Positions 12,951 to 25,265 are shown, counted from the stretch's first letter. The stretch is 64,000 nt of DNA from Selaginella moellendorffii (GCF_000143415.4 NW_003314267.1:3460387-3524386); one strand, 5' to 3'. Notes: generated by a model not told the origin, from the letters alone. Made by a program: numbers and translations.

Positions 12951-14016
12951 ACTATATGTTCTTTATCGTTTGCTCTGGATTAGTCTTTTGGGTTTAAGAT
13001 ATCGATAAGCTATTGCTAACACTTACTTGAGCAACTTTGGTTCTTTCGTATTGTTGACTGGGATTTATTTAGATTGGCTAGTGTGATAGTTGGCATTAAC
13101 AAATATTTATTGGTCTTGTATCATTTATTCTATTTTGTTTATTATTACTACAATTGGTTCTAATAGATTAGATATTATTTCCTTTAGGTGATACATTTGT
13201 GAGCATCTTTTTTGCTAGTCAATGATAGTTTATATTTTTTGAGTAAGTTGTTTGGCATGTTATCTATAATTTTTCAAAGTTAAGCTTTATCATTGAGTTT
13301 TTCTTGATAATACACTTACTATTGAATTTTGTTGGATAGTTCATCCTATGTCTTGAAACTATAATGATTGGTGGTTCCTATATTATTAGTTTATTGGATG
13401 ATAACTTACTTGGAATACTTTTGTGTTCTAATCTATGCCTAATTCACTAATAGTTTAGTCTCTAAGCTATCATTGTTTTTGACTTTAATATTGTTCTTTG
13501 GGTTAGGCTAATATAGGCAAGCTAGCTTTGGCACTTAGTGTACATAGTGAAAGTCTAGTAATGGGGTAGTTACTGTCGATTAGTCACATCACCCGGCTCT
13601 TTCTCGATATTCCTTATTCACAGTGTGACTATGTAAATAACTCTTGCATATTTATAATAGTCTATTTAAACCTTAGTGATGGGTTTGGTTTTTTTGCTCA
13701 AGAGGATTAGGACCTTTGGCTTCTTTCTTTATGTCACTAGTGGGTAAAGCCATATCTCATTTATAGTCTAGGTGACATCTAAAGTAGTAAGGGTGGCTAG
13801 CTCCATTGGTCATTTCCTTGTTGGCAACAGCCGGAAGGTATCTAAGTTGTAGTGTATTTGCATTAGATAAAGAGGTTGCCTTTTAACTTATTTAAGTTGG
13901 TGCATTTTTCACAAAGTGTGAACATTGTAAACTTTTTTTGGAGTTGTTTCTTTGGTAGTGATCTAGATTAGAGTATGTATCGATGAGGACATTAGTTTTC
14001 CTTAAGGAGGGGAGAG
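12950..14016 (+). repeat. AT-rich LARD-like interior leading into an LTR
   Basis: This matches the end of the 4100-6660 interior and, further on, 48812-49400 (plus) and 58776-59241 (reversed). It ends in a purine tract 'ccttaaggaggggagag' directly before the TGT start of the next LTR, as expected for a polypurine tract. Non-coding. Confidence 0.65.
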
Positions 14017-14792
14017 TGTTGTGAATGTGAGTATAAGTATCGAAAGTTACTTACCAGCAAGTCCTTTCAAATATTCTTTCCTTACTACCATAACAGCAAG
14101 AGCTTGGTATTGCTAGACCCTTTTATTAGTCTTTGCTTTAAGATAGTTAAGAAATTGGTCTTCACATGTGCACTTGGTCAAAAGAGTATAAGGACAGAAT
14201 TTCTAAGTGCTATTAGTCAAACATACTTAACCTGGTTAGAAAAACTCATTCATTAGCTTGCACTTGCTAATATTGAGAACCCTCGCAATATTGAGTGTGG
14301 TCCTTCAATATTCGCTAGACGATAACTTATTATGTCCACCAAGACACTCTCACTATCATGCCATGGGGTTGGGGGTTCCAAATATATAATAGAGATAGTG
14401 GGTACATGGCTGACCAACTTGAGGCATAGTCTAGTACCCTCACATTAGGCCATCAGTATGCTAAAATTAATCCATTTAACTTTGTTTTGCATGTTAGTCC
14501 AAGCATTAAGATGTTTGATGCTCTATGACTGTTTTTATGTTGTTCCATATTTTTGTCCTTTCACTCATTAGGCTAAATGCTCAAGAGTCACTCTATGCTT
14601 TAGTTTCTATGCTCCTTGGATGCAAGCTTGGGAGTTTGGCTCCATCCCTTCATTCAATGGCTTAAGGCTCTAAAATTCAAGTTTCACTTTGCTGTCCTTG
14701 GATACATGGCATGTGGAGGATTAAGGTTCCACTCCATGGTTATCCTATGGTAAACCACCATAAAGTAAAGGGTGAAAACCACATATGCTACA
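14017..14792 (+). repeat. TGTCG-type 3' LTR, internally shortened
   Basis: It starts TGTTGTGAATGTGAG after a polypurine tract and ends in CACATATGCTACA. It follows the 1141-bp solo LTR at 16283-17423 in order but is only 776 bp long, so part of the middle is missing. The LTR ending is followed at once by an inverted LTR tail. Confidence 0.65.
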
Positions 14793-14919
14793 TTATTATA
14801 GCATACATAATTTTCACCTTATACCCTATTTTCACCATATAATAACTATGGAGTAGAATCTAACCTTTATACATATTGTTAAGGGCAACAAAGTAGAACT
14901 TGAGTTTTAAGATATTAGG
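14793..14919 (-). repeat. inverted tail of a second TGTCG-type LTR
   Basis: Read on the minus strand this repeats the end of the preceding LTR (blocks 'ctactccatagtta', 'atagggtataaggtgaaaa'), giving a tail-to-tail arrangement around 14790. It continues at 15643 after the inserted TRIM ('ccattgaacaaagagatggaacc'). Confidence 0.55.
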
Positions 14920-15642
14920 TGTAGTGCACCTTATCTCTCTCCCCTTAAGCCAACTGGAAAAGAGGTAATTGCTTGATGAGAGAGCCCTTAATGGCTATTT
15001 TATCCCCATTTATCCCCCAAGGTTCCAAGGATCCACGGTGACAATATATCCAAATCTCATCCCATGATCACATGTGCTACACTCACCCCCCCTTCAGAGA
15101 TGTCAATGTCCTCATTGACTATTGACTAGCAACCCCAATCTACCAATCCTCCCATGATGACATGTGCTACACTCACCCCCCCTTCAGAGATGTCAATGTC
15201 CTCATTGACTATTTTCTAGCAACCCCAATCTACCAATCCTTCCATTGTGTAGATTAGCTATTCCATGTGAAGCAACTAATCATCCACCTGTACCGCAGTC
15301 CCACGGTGGATACCTTCGTCCGTGGATACTCCACACAAGAGGAAGGACGTATGCATGGATGCCCAATACGTACGATTTCAAATTTAGGGGTAGGAATATA
15401 CCTTGCTCAAGGGTATATTATATTTTAGGTAGCCACTAATCAATGGGAATCGAACCCATGCCATTTTCTCCGATACCAACTGTAGCGCACCTTATCTCTC
15501 TCCCCTTAAGCCAACTGGAAAAGGGGCAATTGCTTGATGAGAGAGCCCTTAGTGGCTATTTTATCCCCATTTATCCCCTAAGGTTCCAAGGATTCACGGT
15601 GACAGTATATTCAAATCTCATCCCATGATCACATGTGCTACA
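14920..15642 (-). mobile_element. TRIM-like mini LTR element with TTAGG target duplication
   Basis: Two 162-bp direct terminal repeats (14920-15081 and 15481-15642) start TGTAG and end GCTACA, and are nearly identical. TTAGG lies at 14915-14919 and again at 15643-15647. On the minus strand a purine tract (AAGGGGGGGTGAG) precedes the left repeat. A primer-binding-like TTGGTATCGGAG directly follows the right repeat, so transcription sense is minus. The interior of about 400 bp has no gag or pol and contains a tandem duplication of roughly 90 bp (about 15060-15240). The two small open frames inside are not convincing genes. Structure supports a recent non-autonomous retrotransposon insertion into an LTR. 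Confidence 0.88.
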
Positions 15643-15714
15643 TTAGGCCATTGAACAAAGAGATGGAACCAAACCCCTAAATATATAGCAAAGAAGCTAT
15701 AACCCATCCTATCT

Positions 15715-15840
15715 TCAGCCAACTGGAAAAGGGATAACTTAAAAGAGCTATTAGTGTTATTTTATCTTTATTATCTCGTAAAGTTTTAAAGATCCATGAT
15801 GATAGTATATCCATTCATCTCATGATCACACATACTACCC
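15715..15840 (-). repeat. decayed solo TRIM repeat
   Basis: The sequence from 'ccaactggaaaagggata' to 'catctcatgatcacacat' follows the 162-bp terminal repeat at 15481-15642 with many substitutions. No second repeat or target copy is visible. Confidence 0.6.
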
Positions 15841-15921
15841 CTTTTAGTGATGTTTCTTTGGTGGTTATATAGATTAGAGTATGTGTTAGTGAGGACGTCG
15901 ATCTTCTCAAAAGGGGGATTA

Positions 15922-16282
15922 TGTCATGAATGTGATAGTAGGTATCAAAAACTATTTATTAACAACTTCTTTTGGATATTTTTCTTTTACTATCATGACA
16001 ACAAGAGATCAGTATTGCTAAACCCTTTATCAATCTTTGCCCGAGCTAGTTAAGAAACTAGTTTTCACACATGTAGGATGGATTTCCTAAGTACTATTAT
16101 TCAAGTATATTTGACTTAGTTAAAAAAATACATTCATTGACTAGTGTTGAGACCCTTGTGATATTGAGTTTAGTCCCTCAATATTTGTTAGATGAAAGTT
16201 TACTATATTGACACTCCTATTAACATGCTTTATGTGTTAGTCTCGTTTTAATATTATCAACTATTTTGGAAAGTATCTATAT
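15922..16282 (+). repeat. left part of an LTR split by a solo LTR
   Basis: It begins TGTCATGAATGTG after a purine tract 'aaaagggggatta' and follows the start of the 16283-17423 LTR. It stops at TATAT (16278-16282) where the solo LTR is inserted and resumes at 17424, running to about 17745. Confidence 0.7.
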
Positions 16283-17423
16283 TGTCGCAAATGTGACTTC
16301 GGGTATCAAAAGTTACCTGTCGACCAGTCCTTACGGACACTCTTTCCTTACTACCACGACGGTAGGAGGTCGGTATTGCTAGACCCTTTATCAGTCCCTC
16401 TTGTGCTAGTGGAGTTAACTGGGCATTTCGAGTGTACTTAGACCGGACGACCATAAGGACGGAATTCCTACGTGTTATTAGCTAAGCATACTTAGCCCGG
16501 TAAGGAATTCCCGTCTCGTTATGTCTTGCACTGGCTAGTGACAAGAACCCTTGCGTATTGAGATTGGTCCCTCAATATCGCTGGATGATAGCTTACCGTG
16601 TCTGCCAAACACCCTCGCTATCATGCCCTTTGTGTTAGTCTCACTTCGGTCCCAAATGCTATTTATGGAAAGTGTCTAGATTTGCTCATTTGGCATATCT
16701 ACGGAATGTAGAGATCAGCCTGAACACAATGGTGTTCGTCCCATGTCCAAATTCACATTCTAAGAACATTCCATATTTAGTAAGTTTCAAGCTTGTCCCA
16801 GAGACTAACTCCTGATACTAAGGGAGGCTTGGGGTGAAAGCCCAAAGCGTGTGTTCCTCAAGGGGGGGCTGTGGGGGGTTCCAAATGTATAGTAGGGATA
16901 GTGGGTAGGTCGGGCATGGCCGCCCAACCTGAGGTATAGTCTAGCTCCCGCTTGCGTGCCTGTCCTTGTTCTACGTCCGGCTTGGGTCTAAGCCCAAGCT
17001 CCACACCATGCTAGCTGGTGGAGTACCCATATCCTCGTGTTAGGCCACCGGTATGCTGAAATAGTGCCAGACTCCGTTTGGCTCTGTTTTACGTGTTGGT
17101 CCTGGCATTGGGATGCTGGTTACTCTAGGACTGTTTCAAGTCGCTCCGGGCTCCTGTCCCTTCGCTCCTTGGGCTATATGCTCGGGAGTTGCTCCGTGGT
17201 CCGGTTTCATCATTCCTTGGCTTTACGCTTGGGAGTTTGGCACCGTTCCTTCGTTCAGTGGCCCAAGGCCCTGAACCTCGGGTTCCATTCCACGTTCCTT
17301 TGGACACATGGCATGTGACACGTGGCATCTGTCACATGGCACAAAGAGGGTTTAGGTTCCGCTCCGTGGTGTTATCCTATGGTAATCACCATAGGATAAA
17401 GGGTAAAAACCACGTGCACTACA
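16283..17423 (+). mobile_element. solo LTR, 1141 bp, target duplication TATAT
   Basis: It starts TGTCGCAAATG and ends CGTGCACTACA. TATAT flanks both sides (16278-16282 and 17424-17428). It sits inside an older LTR of its own family whose two halves are 15922-16282 and 17424-17745. No interior or second LTR is present, so this is the usual product of LTR-LTR recombination. Its GC content is visibly higher than its surroundings, which fits younger age. Open frames inside it are incidental. Confidence 0.9.
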
Positions 17424-17745
17424 TATATCTACTAGTGAGGCATGTTTATAAAATATAAAGATTGTCCTAAATATGATGATATTGCTCCCACATCTAGATT
17501 CATAATTTAACACCATTCTATATTTGATAAGTTTTTGAGATTGTCCTAAAGACTACCTCTTGAGACTGGGATAAAAGCCCAAAATGTGCTTTCATATAGG
17601 GAATTTGTGAGGGGTTTTAAATATATAATAAGGATAGTGGGTAAGTTAGGCATTGTTGACCAACTTGAGACATTATTTAACTCTTTATTAAGCATGTTTA
17701 TTCTTGTTTTACATCTCCATACCATTCTAGCTAGTGAGACATTGG
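17424..17745 (+). repeat. right part of the split LTR
   Basis: It continues the LTR interrupted at 16282: the text from 'tatctactagtgaggc' through 'gggataaaagcccaaaa' and 'gataagtttttgagattg' follows 16700-16990 of the solo LTR. The match is lost near 17745. Confidence 0.65.
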
Positions 17746-19480
17746 CCAGAAATCTAATATTGATGTTGTATAGGTTGGAGATCTTCCAATTCTAAGATCT
17801 TGTAGGTGTTTTTTTTTTGTTTTTTTTCTGTAAGATTTTTCTGTGCATGCTATACAATTGAAGTTTTAAAACACCTATTTTAGCCTTTAAAGGATCAAGT
17901 ATAAAGTGGTATCATTAAGGCAATCAATTCAAAGTTTTGCTTTTATAACACCCTTTAGAAGAGTGAGAGGAATCATTAGCAGTAGCATAACACAAGGGGG
18001 CTATGAGCTAAGTGAGTACTGAATCATTAAGGCTTAGCAATTAATTTAAATGATAAAACATAACTAATAAATAGTTTAGATAGCAGTGAAACAACTTACA
18101 AAAGATAGCTCAAAGAACATAAAATATCATTGACTAAACAAATAAAATACTGATAAATGTATCACCATAAAAAAATAACATTCTAATATATCATAACCAA
18201 CTTTAACAATAATGAACAAAACAGAATTAATACCACAAGGCTAATAAACATCCATTTAAGTGAACTATTGCACTGATTCATTTTAATAAATCCCAATCAA
18301 CAATATAAAGGAACAAAAATTGCTCAAATACATGTTAGCAACATTTTATTATCTCAAACCCAAAAAACAAATTCAAACCAAATCACAAAAAAATATAATA
18401 ATGCAAAAAGCTAGAAGCCATCAAAGTAACAACTAACCATCATAGAAATTGTCAATCACCCCATCAATAGAGATGTATATCATTGGTCAAAAAAGAATCT
18501 ACCATCCCAAATAATGATAAACCATCCATCATTAATAATAATCAAACAAGATCTCTAACAAGGATAATCAATTATGCTAGATGAAAATTAATTATCACTA
18601 TTAATTGTTAGATGCAAATACCAACTTAAACATCTATCTAAATTAATGAGCCAAAATGCTTTCCCTAACAACTCCTAATAAATGGAACAATAAGAACTTT
18701 ATAGCCAAGTCTTATATAAAAATAATCATAACTCTTGTAGCAACCAACTTAAATGCTAAAGAATAGTTATAAAAAATAACATCCTCCTTGATACATTTAT
18801 AAGCCAAATTTCATAATGCAAGAGCTAATGAAAAATATATCTACATCAATCCAAAAGCCAAGCATAACAAAAATATACTCAATAAGTGATTTCCAAATGA
18901 TCCTACATAAATCTATTTTCCATATCAAGCATAACTCACTTCATAATAAGCACAATAAAAATTCTTAATAATCAATACAGCTGTGAAGAAAATTTTACAT
19001 TCAAGTGTTTTAACCAAGCTTATTTTACCTTGTTTTTGCTTTTGTAGATAGTACTAATAAATTTAACCACTCTACGTTTTCTTGTCAACCTCATATAACT
19101 CACATATACACTAATATGACTTTTCCACTTAAACTGAAAGAGGAGAAAATGATAATTGACTATTGTTTCATATTCACTTTAGATAAAGCGCATTCTAGCA
19201 CTTTGATTAGAGATCCAAAAACTTGAATTTCCTTGGACTTGGAATTCTATAAATCTTATTGTTGTCTACTCTTTCCCACACCAGAAAGAAGAAACTTCAA
19301 GCATACAACCATACTAGTGTTAGTACAAATCACACCACAAACAAAATAGAGCCTAATAAAGATCAAAATGCTAACATAAAAAACTTTTACAAAAAAATAT
19401 TTAAAAAAAGGATAAAAATAAATACCTGGAGAGGAAAATGTGAAAGAAACCTCTCCATCCTTCTCTTTAGGGTTTAAAGT
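17746..19480 (-). repeat. reversed LARD-like AT-rich interior
   Basis: From about 17990 to 19300 the sequence is the reverse complement of the 4100-6660 type interior (for example 'gaagtgagttatgcttga' in reverse at about 18910-18940). No open frame looks coding. 17746-17990 is unassigned, with a T-rich run near 17810-17830. Confidence 0.55.
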
Positions 19481-22310
19481 TTTCTATCTCTATCTCTCTC
19501 TCTATATATATGTTTGTAAAAATTCATAGTGAACCATAAATTGCAATTTAAGGGCAATAAAAAGAATGTCAATAATGTATAAAATGAATATAAATATTAT
19601 AGCATATCTAATATTTACAAGTGTAATGCTATTGTGATATCTGATATATGTATATATATGTATCCAAGGGTTTTTACCACATGAAGTCTAATTATCAGTG
19701 ATAATGTTAGTAATAACATTCTGCTATGGCATGTAGATCCAAAATATCCTATTTGACTATCAGAGTATCATTATATTGTCAAATCTTTAGTGCTAAGTGA
19801 AGTTAGTAATGATAATTCTTCAATGATATTGATTTGATTATCAGTACAAGTCTTATCCATAAGTGTAAATATTGCTCAATGATATTACAGCATGTGCATA
19901 GTATAGTATAATATATTTAATATGTTAATGCAATATGCCTTTTTATACTCTTTAACGTTCCTATCACAAATCCAAAACATGTACAAAATCTTGATGAGAA
20001 TGCATCATTTCTATATCATTAGGAAAAAATAATATCATATCTATAATAACTTAAACATTGATAGGTTGAAGTAATATAGTGCTTTGAATCCAATCACCTA
20101 TAGATAGTGCTAATAATGAAGATTTTTAATTCTAAGAGTTTAGGATCACTGGCTAAGATATCAATATCATTGAAAGGGCTGTACAATGTTAATGGTTGAC
20201 ATCACGCAAGATATAGTACAATAGTTGCTATCTCTGAAAAAAGTTGTTATCTCTTGAAATATTCTGCATATTTTTCAAGTTTTTAGTTATAGCATCATTA
20301 CTATATTCAAAAAATAAAGATTTGCATACAGTAAGATTGTATCTCATGTTATTTGTAAGATAAATTAAGATATCATGATATGGTAATAGCTAGGATAGGC
20401 TGCCAAGATTAGAGTTAGGTTTCACTGTCATAAGTTAGTGTTGCAAGAGATTGAGCATATGACTGATTGAGCATATGAGAGATTGAGAGCACTACAAGAG
20501 ATTGAGTGCATGATATATTGAGCACTATAAGAGATTGAGTGGAGGCTAAACACTATAATAATTTGAGTGCTATGAGAGTTAGGGGCAAAGCAAAGTGCAA
20601 GCACTGCAGAAGTGTCAAGTGTGGAGAGCCGAGCAACAATGCCACGAAGGGTAAGTTTCTTCCAATTAGTTTCTTTTCCATTTATTTGTTATTATCTATT
20701 TTCTTTCTCTCTTTGTTTCTACTGTTTCTTGCCAAGATCAAGAGCAATAGGGGCCAACTTAGGTTGAGGTTGTTGGTGAGGTTGGGCATCATAGGCAATT
20801 TTGTCATTAGTGGGGCCAATGTTATTTGAATAACCTTAGCCTCTGGGTAATAAAACTATCTAGGGTCCAACTTGGGCCAGCCACCTTGGGCAGTTTTGCG
20901 GTCTAAAGAGCTGAAGTTATTTGAATAATTTTGGACCTCTAGGCCATGAAATTGATGGCCATGAAACTATTTAAGGTCAAGCTTAATCCAACTAAGATAT
21001 ATGCCACTTGAGGTACCAGTTTACATTCAATTTTTTGCAAAGGTTGTAAGGGATGGAAGAATGTACTTAATAATGTTTATGAGAGTTCTAAAGGCACAAA
21101 GATAGATTGGTTTTAGGAGTTAGAGCTCCTTGGGAGGACACCTTCACTAAATCAAGAAAAAGTTATCAATGTTGGCAACAATTGTGATTCTAGTGATGAT
21201 AGAGAGGAGGATAAATAAACATTGGATCAAGTTCACACTCCACCACCTAAGTCAAGATCAAGATTCAATTCCACCACTAGATGGCCAAGATCTAGATCAA
21301 GTTCCACTAGTAAATGATAATGATTGAGTAGTTCAAAGAATATCATCTTAACTTTGAGATAAGCAAAGGTGACTTTTACAAACTAGATATGGTAACACAT
21401 GTTTTTTGTAGTGATGATTATTTAGTAATTTCATTCCAACTCAATAAGATTCTTATGATGAGGAATTGGAGGAACTCTCATCGACAATATGTCATATAAT
21501 GATAGCATATTTTTTGTTGTTTTTTCATTTACTTGGCTCTATTTAGTTCTGTCCTATTTCTCCAATAGCACATTGAGGCACTATGGGTGTCTTTGTTGAC
21601 TCCTATAGTAGATTACTAACATCTTTCATAAAAGAAAATATGAATATGGACATATAGTACCAATTTGACTATTAGTGTCAAATGACTCTAACTGGATCTA
21701 TAAGCTTATAATGTGTGCAACATATATTTGTTATGTCATATACTTGGAAAGACTTCTAAAGCATCCAGTTTTAGAAACTACAACTGATTATAATCTATAA
21801 AGCAGAGTATTAAAATCTTAATAAATATAATTTACATTCTTGAGGTTAAAGGCATCTTATGAAATCCTTTGAGCTAGCATTTGAAGAAATGATATTCTTC
21901 AATAGAAAACATTAATTTACTAGAGTCATGTGCTACCTTTACCATAGAACCATTACCTATTGTGCAATCAATCACAAATTTAATGAGCAATAGAGCTTAA
22001 ATAAAACTTGCATCAATGATGGAGTTTGAAATTGATATCCAGGAAACGTGTTACAAATTTGCTCATGCATATGGTTGAGTATGATGTTAGTTGAATTGTT
22101 ATACTCAGGAAAAACATATGTTGCACACTCACTATCATGAAATTAACCATATGTATTTCTATAGAAGGCATTATCATAACCTAGAAAATAAAGAGTTTAA
22201 AAATTCCATTTGCCTTGGACACCCCTAGTATCGATACTAATATGATTTATGATGCATCTAGAAGAAAATGACTTCAAATAAACTTTTGAGTTTTCTTGAT
22301 AATATACTTG
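19481..22310. other. AT-rich stretch, no supported gene
   Basis: There is a CT/TA microsatellite at about 19483-19510. A loose tandem repeat built on 'agagattgag' with 'gcactataag' lies at 20440-20560. A 96-residue open frame at 20539-20829 has a cysteine-containing start and a hydrophobic middle, but its codon use is not convincing. The end near 22275-22310 belongs to the LARD-like repeat into which the nested gypsy element inserted: the homologous site near 13290-13330 reads across without interruption. Confidence 0.4.
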
Positions 22311-22484
22311 TGTGAGCGCATGGAATATTGAAAGGGAATACAAAAATGTGCATATTAATTAGCCCAAAAATTTAGCCTATATACACGAGCGAGTGGTCCG
22401 GATTGAAACCAATCCAACGGCTACCAAAATCCTACTATGCTAATATTAGTATATGGCATCGTAGTCGTACACTTGGCCCTCACA
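22311..22484 (-). repeat. 3' LTR of outer gypsy element
   Basis: 174 bp, nearly identical to 48637-48811. On the minus strand it begins TGTGAGGGCCAAGTGTACG, preceded by a purine-rich tract (reverse complement of 22485-22510) that serves as polypurine tract. Confidence 0.88.
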
Positions 22485-22597
22485 TCATCCCCTCTTCTCA
22501 GAATAATGGAAGGCCGTCAGGGTTCTCTTGTAGACGGGCCGGGATCTGGAGGAACGTCAGGAGGAAGCATTGGTGGATCTGTAGATGGTATTAATTG

Positions 22598-23623
22598 CTA
22601 CTGAACCATTTGTATGAAGCGTTTCAACCGCTGCACATGCACAATCTGTGGAGGATCGGCCTGCTGGACGTCATGCCGAACCTCATAAACTTGTGGTCCA
22701 ACTTGCCACAACACCCGATACAGTCCTTTCCACTGCGCAAGGAGCCCCTTAAATAAACCACGTACCGTAAGATGGGGAAAACGGACTAACACCAAATCAT
22801 CCACTTTGTACTCTGCAGGTGGATGATGATGGGAGTTGTAGTGCCGTTGTTGTCCCACTTGTACGCGGCCTAAGTGTTCGGCAGACTCAGCTCGGACAAG
22901 TGGAAGAATGCTCGTCAAATATTGATCCCACAATCTAGCATCGGGAGCTCGTGGCAATCGCGAAGGTAAACCCAACTCTGTTGGTAATATTGGATCATGA
23001 CCATATAGGAGTTTATATGGTGAAGCACCAACAGAACTCTGCACCCTTGTGACATAGGCATACCAAAGAGACGGCAAGTAACCATCCCAATCCGAATGCT
23101 GAAAGTTCACATACTTTGCAATCATCCCTTTGAATGTCCAAACGAGCCGTTCCACCAGACAGTCTGATTGTGGATGATAAGCACTAGTGAAAGTGTGGCG
23201 TATCCCCAACCGAGATGTCAAAACATGAAATACCTCAGCCATAAATACAGGACCATTATCCGAAAGAATCTGCTCTGAACAAGAATGCTGGAACACCACT
23301 CAATTGAGGAGGAAGTATCCAACAGCAATTGCAGAGGTGCTAGCAAGAGCACTAACTTCCACCCAATGAGTCAAGTAGTCAAAAGCAATAATAACATACT
23401 CATTGCCAACAGTTGACCATGGAAAAGGTCCCATAAGATCAAACGCCACCAACTCAAATGGACGGGAAACTGCAATTGACTCCAACCGTCCTTCCGCAGC
23501 ACAAGGGGGAGTATTACGAGCTTGGCACCAAATGCAGCTACGCACATACCAGATAATATCACGTTGCATCTCCGACCAATAGAAAGACCTACGCAGCTTC
23601 TCAGTCACACGACGATGTCCCAT
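22598..23623 (-). pseudogene. gypsy integrase, outer element
   Basis: Two open segments, 23300-23623 and 22598-23299, are in the same frame and separated by one TGA. The upper segment has the end of the zinc-binding HHCC region (CIWCQAR preceded by the conserved 'SFYWSEMQRDI') and the first catalytic Asp in AFDLMGPFP. The lower has the second Asp in ILSDNGPVF and the expected Glu in DCLVERLVWTFKG, after YHPQ. A C-terminal region with DLVLVRFPHL and a VYEVRH stretch follows. The stop is TGA, one C-to-T step from CGA. Integrase would insert the cDNA copy into chromosomes. Confidence 0.85.
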
Positions 23624-23665
23624 ATGCCCACCTAAAACAGAAGAATCATGGTAGGCATGGAGAAA

Positions 23666-24128
23666 CTACGGAATAAAGATAGAAGGCACCACTAGCAGTA
23701 AATGATCATTAGTATCTGTCCCCACAAAATAAAGAAAGCCATCTTCAAGACGATATTGAGAATGTAAATGCCTGAAAGGCAAGTCATCAGCAAGTGATGC
23801 AGGATTCTCAAATGCATCTCGAAGCCTTTGAATCCACAGCTCAATCTTTTGAGCCTTGCGAACCTCATCAAGAGAAGGTAGATCTTGCTCTGTGCCTTGT
23901 GGACACTGAACGTCAAGTACAGCAACCACCGACGGCATAGAATCCTCGTCTACAAAATCCACAGATGCTAGAACAACAGGCTCATCAGAAACATGAGAAG
24001 AGAGTGGAGAAGGAAGAGGAGCTCGAGAAAGGGCGTCAGTATCAGCCATAGAACTCCCTGGGTGATGAACAACATCAAAATCATATATCTGAAGCTTCAA
24101 AACCCATCGAGTAGTACGACCAACCAGG
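23666..24128 (-). pseudogene. RNase H end and connection, outer element (after the break)
   Basis: The start of this frame (RTTRWVLKLQIYDFDVVHHPG, then DALSRAP) is the usual end of the gypsy RNase H domain, followed by a linker to the integrase. Its upstream half is at 45619-46092 on the far side of the nested element. The 5-bp target duplication CCAGG lies at 24124-24128 and 45619-45623, so the two halves join cleanly at the DNA level. Stops lie between this and the integrase frame. Confidence 0.82.
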
Positions 24129-25265
24129 TGTAAGGAACCGACTCCCCGAGATGTCATAGGCTAAAGGATCCCCGAAAGCATGACCGAAATGACAAAGAGT
24201 TCATCGGATGGGACCGAGTAGAAGATCGAGTCCAAGACTGACTCTGAGACCGAGTTCAAGATAGAGTCCGGGATCGAGCCCGAGGCCGAATCGGAGACCG
24301 AGTTCGAGACAGAGTCCGAGATCCAAATCGGGTCCAAGACCAAGTCTGAGGTCGAGTCCGAAGTCAAGTCCGAGATCGGGTCTGAGATCAAGTCCAAGAT
24401 CGAGTCCGAGACCGAGTCCGAAGTCGGGTCCGAGATCGAGTCCGAGATTGAATTTGAGACTAAGTCCAAATACTAATACGGGGTGAAAGCCCAAAGTGTG
24501 CGTCTCCCAAGGGGGGGGGGGGGCCAGGGGCTGCAGGGGGTTCCAAAAGTATAGTAGGGATAGTGAGGTCTAGGAACCAGTCTTGAAGGAACTCTCCAGT
24601 GGTGCTTCCAAACTGACTTGACGTTGAGACTGGGGCCGAGGGGCCTTGGGTGGGAGTGAGCATGGGCTTGGGTGGTGCCGAAGGGGCCACCCAGGGAAGT
24701 GCTCAAGAGCAGCTCCCACTCCCGAAAGGGAAACCGACTGCGGTGCTCCTGGCTCATGTGGAGTGGTGCCCCACTTGAGTACCTTGTGGCTCATTGGTCC
24801 TCGCCCTTCCTAGGGGCTTGGGCCTTCCCTTCGGGATGGAAGTGGGGGCATAGAGGTACCCATACTGGGCCGTTAGGCCACGGTGTTTCGCCCCGATGTC
24901 CCGAAGCAAGTGTTGCACCCAAGGCTTGGGATTTAGAGGGTCCCATGATCAAGTCTTGTTGTACCAAGGGGTGTTAGGAACCTGGAGGTTTGGTGTGCTT
25001 GGCTGCTTGTGCCTACGGGGAGTGTAGCCGAACCTTAAGTCCAGTTTATCCTGGGGAGGGGGATTGGGAGAGATTTGGGAATCCGTAGATGGATGGCTAA
25101 CACTTTGTTGCTCGTGTAGTGAGTAGCTGAAACCAAGTAGGACCAAGTAGGAGCTGGTACAATAGGCGAGAACCTTGGCGAGGGAACTTAGCACAAGCCA
25201 AGGCAGTGTTGGTCGGATAGACAAGGTAAGCTTGCAAATTGGAAAGGAAAAATTTATGGCTTACA
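24129..25265 (+). repeat. 5' LTR, inner gypsy element
   Basis: 1137 bp. It contains a GA-rich array from about 24190 to 24470 built on a GAGTCCGAGATC-like 12-mer, then a poly-G run near 24511-24524 and 'ggttccaaaagtatagtag'. The 3' LTR is almost the same except for small length changes in the array and poly-G, consistent with fairly recent insertion. The long minus-strand Asp/Ser frames over the array are not genes. Confidence 0.95.

Noticed and set aside
15440-15480. tRNA gene
   Set aside because: Only T-arm- and 3'-end-like pieces are present, at the primer site of a TRIM. No D-arm or anticodon arm can be folded.
17037-17458. Open frames of 67-93 codons on both strands
   Set aside because: They lie wholly inside the solo LTR and do not recur with open frames in the other LTR copies.
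20539-20829. Cys-containing 96-codon frame as a zinc-finger gene
   Set aside because: Only one short Cys cluster, a low-complexity hydrophobic middle, and no support from neighbours.
24161-24494. Asp/Ser-rich and Gly/Leu-rich open frames on the minus strand
   Set aside because: They lie over the 12-bp array of the LTR, whose period is a multiple of three. The same happens at 44537-44852 and 1151-1372.
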